Of a stretch of 64,000 bases of DNA, positions 52,690 through 64,000 are shown in pieces. Within the stretch, counting starts at the first letter, position 1; every line of letters begins with the position of its first letter. The notes beneath the pieces are model-generated. The model was not told where the DNA came from and did no database searches. It worked only from the letters and a program-made list of their open reading frames with translations. Both the position numbers and the translations under genes were made by a program. Origin of the DNA: Psococerastis gibbosa (lineage: Eukaryota > Arthropoda > Insecta > Psocodea > Psocidae); NCBI GenBank assembly GCA_963971405.1, contig OZ020488.1, forward strand, positions 24,571,089 through 24,635,088, read 5' to 3'.

Positions 52690-54364
52690 AACAAGCACTC
52701 TGTTGTGTTCAATAGAACCCGCTCCTTGATTTGCCCACTGTTCTAACGGCAAAATACCAGTTTTTCAGGAGAGCGTTCCTAAGTTTTTTCCTGTGGTTCC
52801 TACACTTCAGCCAATAAATTTTCAATTTTTTTATAGGTTTGCAGATACGGCGATTGGATGTAAACAAAGGAAAAAATTAATTAAAAAAAAAAAATGATTT
52901 TGATGTAATAAAAAAAAAATTGAATTTTTGCAGTTAAAATAGTTGGAAAATCAAGGAGCGAACTCTAGAAGCACAATTGAATCTGAATAATTGAGTAATT
53001 CTTGGGTCATTTAAATTATACGTTACTCAAACTACAGCACTTACAAAATGTATTGCATGTTAATTTTCGCGTTTCACTAAAAAATTAAAAACCTCTACAC
53101 GACATTGCGATAATAATAATTAACCCTCGCCACACAATGTGCTGTTCTTGACCCCTTTCTGACTTACACGGAGCGTGGCAGTGTGAGGTAGAGTTTTCTC
53201 GCGGTGGAGTGAACAGAGTGCATAACCGAAAATCTACAGAAAAACATCTCGAAACTCTTACATTACGGTGTAATAAAATTATCGGGCGTTGACAGATCAA
53301 TTTCTCAATGTGCATGTGTGTGAGTTTTACTTAGGTTGCAATTTTGATTCATTAGGGGTGAAGTGGGGAAACTATGATAAAATGTTACTATATAATTTTA
53401 ATCTAAACAAATAATCAATAGCTGTTTATGTAATTAGTTTGGCCTTATGGATGTTATTGAATTTTTTTTCTATTTTTTAGTTGCATTTCTGTCTTAAAGG
53501 CATGTTTTTGACTTGGGGGACTCCTTTTCCATAGGCACCAATTGTGGTTTCTATCAAAAGGGGGGGCAGAGTATTTTTCAAAAAAATATCAATGGAATAA
53601 ATACGCCTGATTTTGGAGCACATATTGTATTCACTGCAGCTAACAGTAACGACGGCTTAAAAGAAATAGATTGTATACAAAGTCATATTGCTATTACCCC
53701 AGGTCTGCCCATGGGAAGAGTTTTGAAAAAAATAGGGGTTATATGAATTTTAACAGTAGTAAAGTTTTGGTTTTACAGACGAAGACTTTTTCACATTTTC
53801 TACTGCGAACAGGGAGCTTGAGGCCCCCCCCCCCCCCAGTGGATATTTTTTTGAAAAAATAGGCGCGAAATTGCGGTTTTTTATCACAACGTTAGGCCAT
53901 GTGTGAGGCTTACCAAAGCTCGAAATGGAGACAAGGAAAGCAAACAACTTAGTTGTGTATCGGAGAATATCGACTTATATGCAGTAAGTCAAAATATTTT
54001 TTACTAAATTTTACTTCAAAAGTTGTGAACGTGTCTCAAAATGGTATCATAACCAACAGTTGATTTTTCTTTTGATACGTTAAATTAAACATTTTGGCTA
54101 GCAGTTGTGTTACTTTTCATTTCGTTTGTGAGCATATTTCATGTTTTCACTATATTTGTCGAATTTGCATTCTCCTGCAAGAGTTGACCAAGGTTCCTGC
54201 TTGGAAATGCTGCAGCGAACATGTCATTGATTCCAAATCATATAGCCCGAAACACAGGTTTCCCCTATCATATGAGCTAGTTAATTACATAGCTCTTTCA
54301 TATGCATTGCACATTCGCCTTCCCCTTCCCTACTGTCATCCCCTGTGGCCACATGTACATATTT
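52690..54364. other. No supported gene
   Basis: AT-rich. At 53510-53870 there are a G-run, a C-run (53823-53837) and G/C-rich phrases, probably from an undelimited hAT-like MITE. Short frames (53513-53746, 54094-54414) have no motif. Confidence 0.45.
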
Positions 54365-54690
54365 GTTGCTTTCCCATTTATATACGTTCCTACAATGTAA
54401 GGAAAGCTTTGTGATGGTCCAAATTTCAACGGACTAACATTGATGTCCCTGGACTTTTTTGAAATGTCTGTTTGTCTGTAGCTCTGTCTGTTCGTCGATT
54501 TGTGGACCAAGATCTCAATGGATTTCGATTAAACTCGGCACGTAGGTTCATAAACGATATATCTCCATTTTTTTCTACTTTGGGCTAACGGTCTCAATTT
54601 TTGGTCGTTTTACTCCCTAAAAACGGCGTTAACTATTTTGTTTTAAATCGACATACGCATTTTAGTCGTTATCAATGTGAACAAACAAAT
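54365..54690 (+). repeat. Repeat family C, 5' part, diverged
   Basis: GTTGCTTTCCCATTTATATA, GGAAAGCTTTGTGATGGTCC, a short CTGTTTGTCTGT tract, GGCACGTAGGTTCATAAACG and CTTTGGGCTAACGGTCTCAA are in family order. It fades out near 54690. Confidence 0.78.
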
Positions 54691-55683
54691 GTCGCTGCTC
54701 CTGTACGCCTTTACATTGTATACAGTTGTGTGCAGTTATACAAATTTTGACATTAAATTGACTTAGGTTGAAGCCCCTTCAATTTCGGATCTAATATACC
54801 AAACAGTAATCAGTATTTGGAAAAAATATATAATATCTGTCAGGAAGTGTTAATCCTACTGAGGGCAGGGGAACTCTACGATTCTCATTATACACAACTG
54901 TATATTTCATATTCGGTAGCCAATGTTTGCAGTTATAATATCGATCGTTTGACACTATGTAGCCAATACCAATAGTAATAGTAGTCTAATATACTGGGTA
55001 AATAATTGAGGAGCATATATGCAACAAAAAAACATAATTTTTAAGGTGGTGGTATCACTGGAATCGTCATATTGACTGGTACAAAAAATTTAAATAAAAA
55101 GTCATATGTGATTCCTATATTATCAAAGAATATTAATTAAAATATTACATCCCATAACGTAGAAGCATTTAGATTTTAGAAGTTTTTTGTCTCTCCTGCA
55201 TTTACAGTTAAGCCTAAATGCTCCACAATTGTTCTCAATATCATAATCTTCAAACTCAGTGTGGGCAGTACACAGGTACGATCAGTACATGAAATAACAT
55301 GGCTCAGTAAAGCCAGCCTGACAGTGGGAGTGGTTCGGTTGGGCTAAAATCTGACCAACGTACAAACAACTTAATTAGGTTCTGCATAGATTAATCGTTT
55401 TGGGGGTCAAGGTATGTGAAACAACGCGACCTGATCATGGGCTGAATGCAGTAACAATCTCCCCTCGCCGTATGAGAAATATTGCTGGCTTTGGAAATTA
55501 TTTGGCCTAGGCTGTTTAGAAAATAAAAATAATGCTGCGTTACATCTTAATTTTTGTTTCCCCTAAGTATTGCGCTCGAATAGAATGTTTGCCTTCGTGT
55601 TATTGCTTTCCTATTTTTATTTTTATTTTTTTTTACTGTAAAAGTCTTCTATCGTTACACCCGCTTGTTCTTCTGATGTCACA
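54691..55683. other. No gene recognised
   Basis: AT-rich DNA with no motif-bearing frame. The 87-codon frame at 55532-55795 overlaps the LINE fragment in the wrong strand. Confidence 0.45.
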
Positions 55684-55820
55684 ATCTCAACGGTTGATTG
55701 GCATCTACTCCTTACATATCTTACTGCTCTCTTGGTCCTGCGCCTTCCTCTTCAGTTCTTGGTACGTTCGAGCTCCCGCTTCCTCCCTCAGTTGATCCAT
55801 GAATCCGTGAATCAGCTTAG
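55684..55820 (-). pseudogene. RTE-type LINE C-terminal fragment 2
   Basis: The minus strand reads GFMDQLREEAGARTYQELKR followed by KAQDQESSKICKE and a TAG, aligned with the fragment at 33313 over its last 45 codons; a second TGA lies at the position where fragment 1 ends. The AQxRxxWR motif has decayed to AQDQESSK. The DNA similarity ends just after the shared GATTGTGAC phrase. Confidence 0.55.
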
Positions 55821-55829
55821 GTAGATGAT

Positions 55830-57219
55830 TTTTTATATAGAATATTCTAGACAATTTTCGACACCCCATTTTAATGCATTAGTAGATTTATTTTATACCC
55901 CTTAAAATTATTAACTCTATTTAGTAGGGGAAAAATATATCAATTCAAGTTTTATAGTTAAAAAGGGGGTCACTTGACTCTAGAATGCTGCCGCCAGTAG
56001 CACGTAATCCACAGCTAAAAACACTTTTTTTTTTTTTTTTTTTTTTTTTAAAATCTACTACATGCAAAAAAATATTGTATTATTAATGTTGACCTATTGT
56101 ATAAGCTACCTTATCTAACATATTTTACATTTTATTGTTTCAAATGTCAAGTAGCCTATTGGACAGACTGTTATGTATTGTAGTGTATACACTACAATAC
56201 ATATAATCTATAATCTATATAATATAATACAGTCGCTATTGTATCTGACACTTCTAATTTTGTGTCCTTGTACGATACCCAAGTATCGACTACTTATTGT
56301 GTGTCATCCAAAGATGATTACGTACCGTAAGCAATTAAAAAAGTTAGCTCTGGCCTCTGGTAGCATTTTACCAGAAATCTTATAAACTAACTCGAAATTC
56401 TGACACGAAGCTGTTACAATGTGTGTTCGGTAGTTGAAAAAAAATTAATATTTAAAGAACGCTATGAGAAAGTTGTATGTTTCTGTCAAGTGTTGTTACT
56501 CAACAAGTCGTAAGTAGAAATCAGTCAAAGTAATGAAATATCCCATTAGGGCGGTTCCCATGATGGCTTGAAATGTCTCTGTAAGGGCTACTAGCGGGCA
56601 CTGCCTAGGCCATAAGACGTGCTACGCAGTTCACCCACATACGTTCAATATTTTTCTCACCATTACGGATAAATCTCAGTCTCAAACTAGCTTTGCCAGA
56701 CTATGTAACGATAAAATTCCCCCTCAATGGAATCCTATAGAAACTACAATATCTTGATATTCTCAATTGTATAATTTAGAACTTGACCGTGAACACAGGA
56801 ACTTACAATTTTGGAGCATAATGTGTCCAAAATGGCGTCTGGAGCGCACTTCTTGCGGCCATGACTTGGGAAGTGAAGGGACAGAGTCAACTCCCAGGTT
56901 GGCGTTGTATGTGAGGACTTAGGTACATTGTTGCCGTGAATCGAAATTCAAGGTAAATGTCAAGGGAGCGCATGTCGGAGGGTCATTATTACCTCGTGGA
57001 TATTCGTTTATGTGGATGGATCATGAACATCAACTACCAATTGACCATATCCAGAATATTACCAATTCAGCATCTTCTAACGACTATACAATTAATTTTT
57101 ATTTCATTAATGTTAAATTGATTTGGTTAAATTTTAAAATAAGTTATCTGTACATACACGGTGGACATTTTAAAATTTATCTTAGTACCTAAATTATATA
57201 TCGTACTTTGAGAGACATA
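55830..57219. other. No gene recognised
   Basis: Includes a T25 homopolymer (56025-56049), AT-rich palindromic TATAATCTATA sequence near 56200, and a GC-richer patch at 56540-56660 and 56820-56900 without a frame. Confidence 0.45.
56025..56049. repeat. T25 homopolymer
   Basis: Twenty-five consecutive T residues followed by AAAATC. Read on the minus strand it could be the poly(A) of a retroposed sequence, but nothing upstream on that strand is recognisable. Confidence 0.6.
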
Positions 57220-57440
57220 AAATAAATAAATAAGGACTTTTATTGTTTCTATTACTAAGCCAACCTAGCGGAGTTAGGGCTATAAAGCCCTCTCTTACAC
57301 TCAACTAGGTAGGCCCGGGACCGCCTGCTTTACATGCCCTCCGAAGTATGGCCAGAAAATGTGGCCAGTGCGTGGGACTTGAACCAACAACCTTTCGGGA
57401 GAAGGTCGGAGTCCGTACCAGTACGCTAAATGTCTTGGCA
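57220..57440 (-). repeat. tRNA-SINE copy 5
   Basis: Minus orientation and nearly full length. The tail is AAATAAATAAATAAGGAC, followed by the body CTAGCGGAGTTAGGGCTATA and CTTTACATGCCCTCCGAAG. The head, read on the minus strand, has a B-box GGTTCAAGTCC and an A-box region TAGCGTACTGG. Confidence 0.9.
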
Positions 57441-57444
57441 GCAC

Positions 57445-57877
57445 TTGAAAAGCTCTACTAGCTCAGCTTCCAGCTAACCAAAGCAATTTATAGCTTCTAT
57501 GTTCTAAATCGCTGCTATATTGTTTTTCTGATTTAAACAAATACGGAAATGTTAATCCCTTTCTGTACAATAATTCCTTCGAACCCTTTCGTAGTTTCGT
57601 CCGCCACATTTTTTTTGACGTGGTTTGGAAAACGCTGAAAGCCTTGAAAGAATAACCAGGTAATCCTGGGAAAGAAACGTGACCGAGCCCATCTCACCCT
57701 AAAATTAAAAACCTTAAACCCTCGAGGATTACCCGTGCTTTATTTTCCCAGTGATTTCTTGTGCGCACTCATGTGTTGTATCGCACCCAGCTTACCTCCC
57801 TGCCCAGTTAAACCGTGCAGTTTTATGTCAATACCTCCCCCATACTAACGTGCTTTAGGCTCTTATTTTTAATATTT
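57445..57877. other. No gene recognised
   Basis: AT-rich DNA without a motif-bearing frame. Confidence 0.45.
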
Positions 57878-58619
57878 TTGCTTTCCAATTTATACGTAGT
57901 ATATGGAAAGCTTTGTGATGGTCCAAATTTTCGATTCCGAGATTTCAATGGATTTACACGTTTTGAGGTCCCAGGAACCCAAAAAAGTGGTTTTTACGAA
58001 ATGTCTGTCTGTCGCTCTGTCTGTCTGTCGTTCTGTCTGTCTGTTCGTCGATTTCCGGACAAACTACTCGGTCGATTTTGATGAAATTCGGCATGTAGGT
58101 TCACAAAAATCATACCTCGGAATTTTTATTTTTTTATTTGGGGCTAACTCAATTTGGGGGTTTTTTATTTTCAAAAATCTCCAAAAAAACGTCAAAAAAA
58201 TTATTTCTCGAAAACAGCTCCAACGATTTCTTTTAAATTCGCGTAACCTTTCCATCGATGATTTCTACCTTTGAGCATGTTTTAGGTGTTAAATTGAGTA
58301 AGGAAACCAGACAGATTGCTTTCCCAAAAAACTATTTAGTGTTGTGCAAAAAAAAATGTTTTTGAAAAAATGATAGAAAATTCACGGTCAAATGCATTGC
58401 GTGCCCTGCCATTATTGCTGTGTGGTAATTTGTTGGTCAGACCTGTCTAGAATTTATCTCACCTCCAGTGACGTCAGGTGGACACCCCCCCCCCCCCCCC
58501 CCCCCCGAGATATAGGAAATTTAACTATAGGAAAATTATTTACCATGAAATTACTCATTATCTCTATCTACTACTTGATAAATTGGAAAGCATGTTCGAG
58601 TAAACTCGGACCGGTTCTT
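57878..58619 (+). repeat. Repeat family C, near full-length copy
   Basis: Begins TTTTGCTTTCCAATTTATAC, with GGAAAGCTTTGTGATGGTCC, a (CTGT)n tract at 58003-58048 and GGTCGATTTTGATGAAATTC. It ends AAATTGGAAAGCATGTTCGA, GTAAACTCGGACCGGTTCTT. A segment of about 130 bp present in the copy at 46801 (the part following CGATTTCTTTTAAATTC) is missing. It carries a 22-base C-run at 58485-58506, preceded by CCTCCAGTGACGTCAGGTGG, which is shared with the copy at 35905. Confidence 0.87.
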
Positions 58620-58735
58620 ACTAATGCTACCATACTTGCTTATTTTTACGTTACTAGCGCTGTGAAAGACCACTTTAGTAATTTGTCTGTGGTATTAGTA
58701 TAGGGAAGACTCGCACTCTTACGCCTGTTACATTA

Positions 58736-58915
58736 TGCCAATGATGAGCATGTCTCAGCTTGTCCATTTATCTTGTAACCGGTGCAAGTTGACATGGAGG
58801 ACGTGAACCAGTCTGCCGATGGTCAAAAATTCTGGCGGAAACAATAAAAGATAATAACAATAATTAACAATAAAAATAATGTTCGAAAATCCTTGGAGTC
58901 GTTGGCAGTGCAAGT
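58736..58915 (+). repeat. Dispersed repeat D, copy 2
   Basis: TGTCTCAGCTTGTCCATTTA, TGTAACCGGTGCAAGTTGAC and TCCTTGGAGTCGTTGGCA match copy 1 at 27487 in order. This copy has an A-rich expansion (AATAATAACAATAATTAACA) in the middle. Nature unknown. Confidence 0.6.
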
Positions 58916-58973
58916 TTGAATGAGCTTTATATAAGTAGGCCTATGTTCATAAAAGCCATTCAAAATATAATAG

Positions 58974-59165
58974 CAGAGGGAAAGTCGAGATAGTCGATTT
59001 CGAGAATTTAACTAAACTACACGCTTTGAGGACCCCAAAGAAGTGGCTGTTACGAAATGTCTTGTATGTCTGTCTATTTGTACAGCGCTGCGCTTTGTGC
59101 CAAACTACTCAATGGATTTTTATTTTATTTTAATAAATTCAGCGCGTAGATTCGATTAAAAATGT
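58974..59165 (+). repeat. Repeat family C fragment
   Basis: GTCGAGATAGTCGATTTCGA, ACACGCTTTGAGGACCCCAA, TTACGAAATGTCTTGTATGT and CAAACTACTCAATGGATTTT are in family order. Its 5' end is missing. Confidence 0.65.
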
Positions 59166-60675
59166 TATGCCACCACCTGTTGTGTGTTGTGTCCTGCTTT
59201 TAATCAAGTAATGAATTTATGAACAGTGCCACCATATACATACTGTACGTACAGTGTGTATGGTATACAGTATAAGTAGGAAAAATCAATCACGCTCACT
59301 AGTAATACAATACAATAGTTCATTTAGTTAAGCAGGACAATATGAAATTAACGTGCTTTAGGGGTATCTATTCCAGATTTTCAGGGGACTGCAGAATCTT
59401 TTAATTTTGTACTGTGGAGTACTGTCTTAATAATTGCCACTTTTATGATAAATATTTCGTATAGTTGCAATAAAAACGGCGTCCTTTCTAAAATTGGCAA
59501 TAATTGTAAATAGGGAGCTATTTTTCCCCGAAGGAAAGGAAGATCATTCTCTTCCATGGTAGGACTCAGACCTACTGCATATAGAGTTTGTATTGGGACG
59601 ATATTTCAATTGAAAATGTCGCACAGAACAATAAAGGGCGAGTAAGTAAAAAACGGGAGTGTAATAGTACTTGTCTCTTTGGGAAGAAGTCCCACGACTC
59701 GAGACAGTTGCTGCAGGTGATGCATGTAAGGGAAGATGAGAAGGCATCCCGGCTATGTGGTAACAATCATGATGGCGCATTGTTCTTTCGTGACAAAGGA
59801 GGATGGTCTGAAACCTAAGAAGAGAACGACCGCCGCCCCTCGACTTAAGGACATCCCTATTATTCTGAAATCTCGGCTAGTAGGGCCCATACCAAAACGT
59901 ATTTGCTTTTGACTTGCACCCCATCTTTTCTTCTCATCTTTTATACATTGAGGGAAAAAAAGCTCAAAGGTGCTCATCATTACAGAAGCAATTATAGATT
60001 TTTATCTTGTGCGAAATTTATCATAACGATCTCCAAGAATCGTTGTGCTGCGCTGTTAATTTTTCAATTTTAATTTATTAATTTCCCAAGGAGGGAGTTG
60101 TGAATTTGTTTTGTTCTCTCTTAGAACCCTTTTCTAGCAGACGAGTAACTGCGCAGGCGAAGCACAAAATAAACATATTGTATAGGATAAGCTTGTCATT
60201 CCGTGTTTACATTGCGCAAAGTACCGTATTCCAATGTATTCTTATTAATGTTAAACTTAATCTTAAGAATAATCGGTTTTGGGTGCATGCGTACATACGT
60301 TGTATACTTTATTGTTAAGATAAAATATTGTATTCGTCAAAATAATACAATATTGTTTCGCCGACTTAATGATTGTTTACTCGTTAGGTACAAGTCCTCA
60401 CCGTCTCTCCTCAATCAAAACCACGAAATGGGTGACTTCTAGCTTGCATCCCGATTAAAAATATTATTGTGGTAAAAACTTGTGGAGCCCTCGCAGAAAT
60501 GTTTTGTACATATTGCATAATCATGTTATTGCAGGCGGGTTGGAATGATGAATTCCTGAGAAGGCGACTGTGTCGTTCGCATCCGCCTGAAAATTATATT
60601 GAAACCGCAGGGTAGAGTAAATCGTCCTCCGGATTTCCATTCCCTAGTCACTAGTCTAGTGTATTCATAGTATAT
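59166..60675. other. No supported gene
   Basis: Some frames of 64-79 codons at 59544-59980 on both strands lie in a slightly GC-richer patch. None has a motif, and opposite-strand frames overlap, so I call none. Confidence 0.45.
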
Positions 60676-60893
60676 AAATAAATAATAAATAAATAAGGAC
60701 TTTTTATTGTTTCTATTACTAAGCCAACCTAGCGGAGTTAGGGCTCTCTTACACTCAACTAGGATGACCCGGGACCGCCTGCTTTACATGCCCTCCGAAG
60801 CATGGCCAGAAAATGAAGCCAGTGTGGGACTCCAACCAACAACCTTTCGGGTGAAAGTCAGAGTCCGTACCACTACGCTACATGTCCTGACAT
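60676..60893 (-). repeat. tRNA-SINE copy 6 (best head)
   Basis: Minus orientation. Read on the minus strand the head gives ATGTAGCGTAGTGGTACGG with a perfect A-box (TAGCGTAGTGG against TRGCNNAGYGG), then GGTTGTTGGTTGGAGTCCC, a B-box one base from consensus. Body and a TTTA-rich tail follow. The spacing is that of a tRNA gene, so this family descends from a tRNA-headed SINE. Confidence 0.92.
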
Positions 60894-63800
60894 GTATTTT
60901 GGTTGTCTTAAGAAATCAGGTGCCCCCTGTGGAATGCGATGTCATGCCTTAGGTTTGCCTAATTGGTACGCGTACCAAAATAGGGTTTCCCCTTAAATTT
61001 TTATTATTTTGCATTTCAATCAGGAAAACAGTAGTTAGTTGAATCCCCAAGGAGATCGGATTTACTCAATAATTCAGAGATAAATACAAGGGCAATGAGT
61101 CAATCGTCAAGAAACCAACACTCCTTCTCAGGACAAAGCCTGATAGTTGCATTCCACCCCCCCCCCCCCCCGAAACGTCGCCCCCGTCCCCCTATCAACG
61201 GGCTCCGCCCTACTTGTTCGATGACTGTGAGGCCTCTGCCTCTAATGACTACTACACAACAGGCAATGTAAGTCCAACTAATCCTTTGTTAAATAACCTA
61301 TGCCATGAGGCTTGACCAATATACTATATGTTCACCTTCTGTAGTGTTTGTATATTTTCTGCTGGCCCGTACGGGTGTAGCCGTTTTACCCTGCTGATTG
61401 TTAACAATGCATGTTAAGCAGTTAGGCCTAGCACTTATTAATGTTGTGGGCCGAACTACACGTGCCCATTGCAAGACCGCAGCCCTACCTAGTACTTGTA
61501 CTGTCGTTACAACGAAAGTAACTTCGTTTAATTATTTAAAATATCTTTTGTTTTAATGTATTAATTGTTGACGCCGAACCCTGAAAAATGTAACTGTACA
61601 GTCGAACGATACGAGTTGAACATTTGTTCAAAATGCGTGTGGTGTGTGTGTTCAATGTGTGTGCAGTAGAATTTTCCGACTGGATGCGAACCATTTTCTC
61701 ACTCCATCTCCAGGAAAAACATGCAGTTTTATACATTGCTTCGCAATACAAAGACTTCTAGAATAGAGTCTACGAATGTTAGTAAACTTTGTACATCTGC
61801 AGATAGATTGAACGTTGAATTCCAATATTTCCTTTAAAAGAACAATATCCGAAGCCTGGAAGTCTGTTTCCGAAATTAGACATACCTTTAGCTCAGATAG
61901 ACTATATAATACGTAACGTTGACATTTAAGCTATTATTGGCCATTGAATAAGAGACTGTGTCCCATTAGTAAGACTACATTGACTGACTGATCAATACTC
62001 TCATGTTCAATTTTTTGGTGGCACAAATTCGGGCTCACAAAGAAATCAAGATATAAAAAAATGGCAACTATTTCAAATTCTCAAAACCTCTGAATTACTT
62101 TCACAATGCTAAGTACTGTAGTATTTATAAATGTTGCTTATGTTGTGTTATTTTCAAAATTACTAGTCTCAGCCGAGGTCAAAATACCACAGAAACGGCG
62201 CGCAATCGGTTAAAAGAAGTTAGTTTAGTAGTCAAGGTTTCTGGTCCACTAAACTGCTCTCGAGCCCGACTAGAGAACAAAGAGCAAGACAGGTCTCTGA
62301 GGGGTTTTCGGCCTGGCGAAGGTCTCGCCTAGGTTACCTTGGGCCCGGTCATCGATAGAACCCGGCCACGTAACCCGGCATTCCTTATTGCTTTACCGCA
62401 ATATCATGAACAATTTAATATTTCTAATGCTTTAAGTCACAGTAAACCAGCCAAAAGACAGTTATCCAAGAGGTAAGTGCGTTTTATGGCAACTTTATTT
62501 GTTAGTTTTCCACTACCTTCTGCATTACGTTTCCAGTCGTAGGATGTCTTTTTAAAAATACAAATGTGACTATGCAGCGTTCTGAAGACCGCCGTGGAGC
62601 CGCACACTTACTTTCCGGCACTTGCACTCTGAGATTATAATGCCTGCTATAAGGTAGTAAACCATTATAGAACCAGTTTCGATCTGTGGTGTCTCCAGCA
62701 TCTAGACATCTAGTATATATATACAGTATATATTTTTTATATATTATATTTTAGCATATTTTTCGTGATTACTGCTGCAGTTTTTATAACTCAGATTATT
62801 TATTTCTTAAGCTATATTCTCAGTTAGTAGTTAGTCTAGTTTAAATGCCCGTGCATCCTAATCACGATAAGATTCGCCGGTTCAACATTGAAAATTTAAG
62901 CCAGGTTAGAATTATTCTAATCATTGGCTGCTTCATACTCTGATTTGGGGAATTTGAAACCTAAAAGGTTTTTCGAATTTATCAATAAACTTTGTTATTT
63001 ATTTTTAAAATATATATAATTTTGTAATTTGGACGTTTGGTAACTTCATGTCTCCATGAATTAAATAAATTTAAATTTGTTGCTAAAATGCTGTCTGATG
63101 ACCAGTTAGCTTCCTCAGCCTGCTCTGGTGCCTATTGAGAACTTTTCAAATCCGCCATCTAATCAAAAATAAGTAGACAGCGAATTCGTATTTATTGTTG
63201 ACTGCAGTTCAGCCTTTTAATTGCATGGAAACACAATGCCCTTTGCGATTCATCCTGGCTTTGCAACATCGCACAAGTATAGAAAAAAAATCATATACGA
63301 TCGTAATATTGTATATTGTATGCTAAATTTTTGATGTGACTTATGACATTATTTGATACGTCATAGCCAGATGCTGAGGGTTTAGCCACAAAGCAGCTGA
63401 CCTGCTGGGCATGATGCAAATCACATCTGCAATGGTGAGGCCCCCTCTGCGATATGCTGAACGTGCCATCGTTAAAAAAAAAAAAATTGTAGCCCAGTGT
63501 TAAAAGATTGACATTTGAAATAATATGTAAGGGGGTTGGCAGCTTTGTTAATTTGCGACATGATTGAGGTAAAAAAATACATGAATACTGCATTTGAATG
63601 CAGTATACGATAAATTTAAATGGATTGATTGATGTAACAGCTCGTGAATTGGGCTCTGTTCTCTGAGTGTCATTTCGTATTAAGCTTGCCCAGTAATGTT
63701 TTATGTTACAAAGCAGTTTTATTATAAAATAAAACACATTACGATTGTCAATTTAAAGATAATCAATCAATTTAAATATAACTTCTCTTAATTTTTAACT

Positions 63801-64000
63801 ACCGCTCTATTTAACGTTTGGGGGCAAGTTCCTACGCCTGCTTTTCCTTTTTTTTATGGGTTTGACACTTGCTACAGGGTTTGATTATAGAAGCCGGGAG
63901 AAATGAGAACCTTGCAAAAAGCATATACTACAATATTATGAAATTATTTTTTGTGATAGATCTTAAAATAGCATTTAAAATTTTATGATTTAGTATACAA
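60894..64000. other. Long stretch without a recognisable gene
   Basis: A C-run lies at 61147-61162. GC-richer sequence at 62260-62400 (ending near CGGCCACGTAACCCGGC) has no open frame or repeat partner. The 148-codon minus-strand frame at 63291-63737 is the longest unexplained one in the window; it spans an A-run that encodes FFFF and has no recognised domain, so it is not called. Confidence 0.5.

Noticed and set aside
63291..63737. 148-codon minus-strand frame as a possible gene
   Set aside because: It passes through a 13-base A-run and has no motif, splice context or homologue I recognise; AT-rich DNA of this amount can give such a frame by chance.

Overview
The window reads as non-coding, repeat-dominated nuclear DNA from an invertebrate, most likely an arthropod and plausibly an insect. 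The grounds are the AT-rich base composition, the absence of any dense operon-like gene order, non-LTR retrotransposon fragments whose C-terminal motifs look like the R1, RTE and I/Jockey groups, a Penelope-like GIY-YIG relic, a tRNA-derived SINE, many small inverted-repeat DNA transposons, and two short runs of the arthropod-type telomeric unit (CCTAA). The species cannot be fixed from the sequence. No intact host gene, rRNA, functional tRNA or CRISPR array is supported.

Layout. 1-12 kb: three copies of a foldback hairpin family (2314, 7352, 10261), a 35-bp-TIR MITE (7988) and the first hAT-like MITE with a perfect 8-bp target duplication (8451). 12-21 kb: three more hAT-like MITEs with target duplications, a compound direct/inverted repeat at 15.8-16.2 kb, a Tc1/mariner-like relic (18371) and a 1.05-kb inverted-repeat element with a hAT-like MITE nested inside it. 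21-33 kb: the 3' end of a LINE with a 13-bp target duplication (21093), another hAT-like element carrying a nested element (25841), the fourth foldback (27055), a 31-bp LINE stub (31207), and a 301-bp palindrome cleanly inserted into an older repeat (31942). 33-44 kb: RTE-type C-terminal debris, a full copy of a 0.9-kb repeat family (family C), and a decayed Penelope-like element between inverted arms. 44-46.6 kb: the largest coding relic, a 5'-truncated LINE with a 639-codon reverse transcriptase frame broken by one late frameshift. 46.8-61 kb: more family C copies, four tRNA-SINE copies, an R1-type C-terminal relic, and an RTE 3' end inserted into a family C copy with a 10-bp duplication.

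What ties the region together is the order of insertion. At least six nested events can be read from the sequence, several with recoverable empty sites, so relative ages can be assigned. Autonomous coding capacity is decayed everywhere, while most non-autonomous elements (foldbacks, hAT-like and TA-duplicating MITEs, SINEs) keep good ends. The most unusual signal is the foldback family: four hairpins share an 18-base core, yet their outermost bases differ between copies and match between the two arms of each copy.
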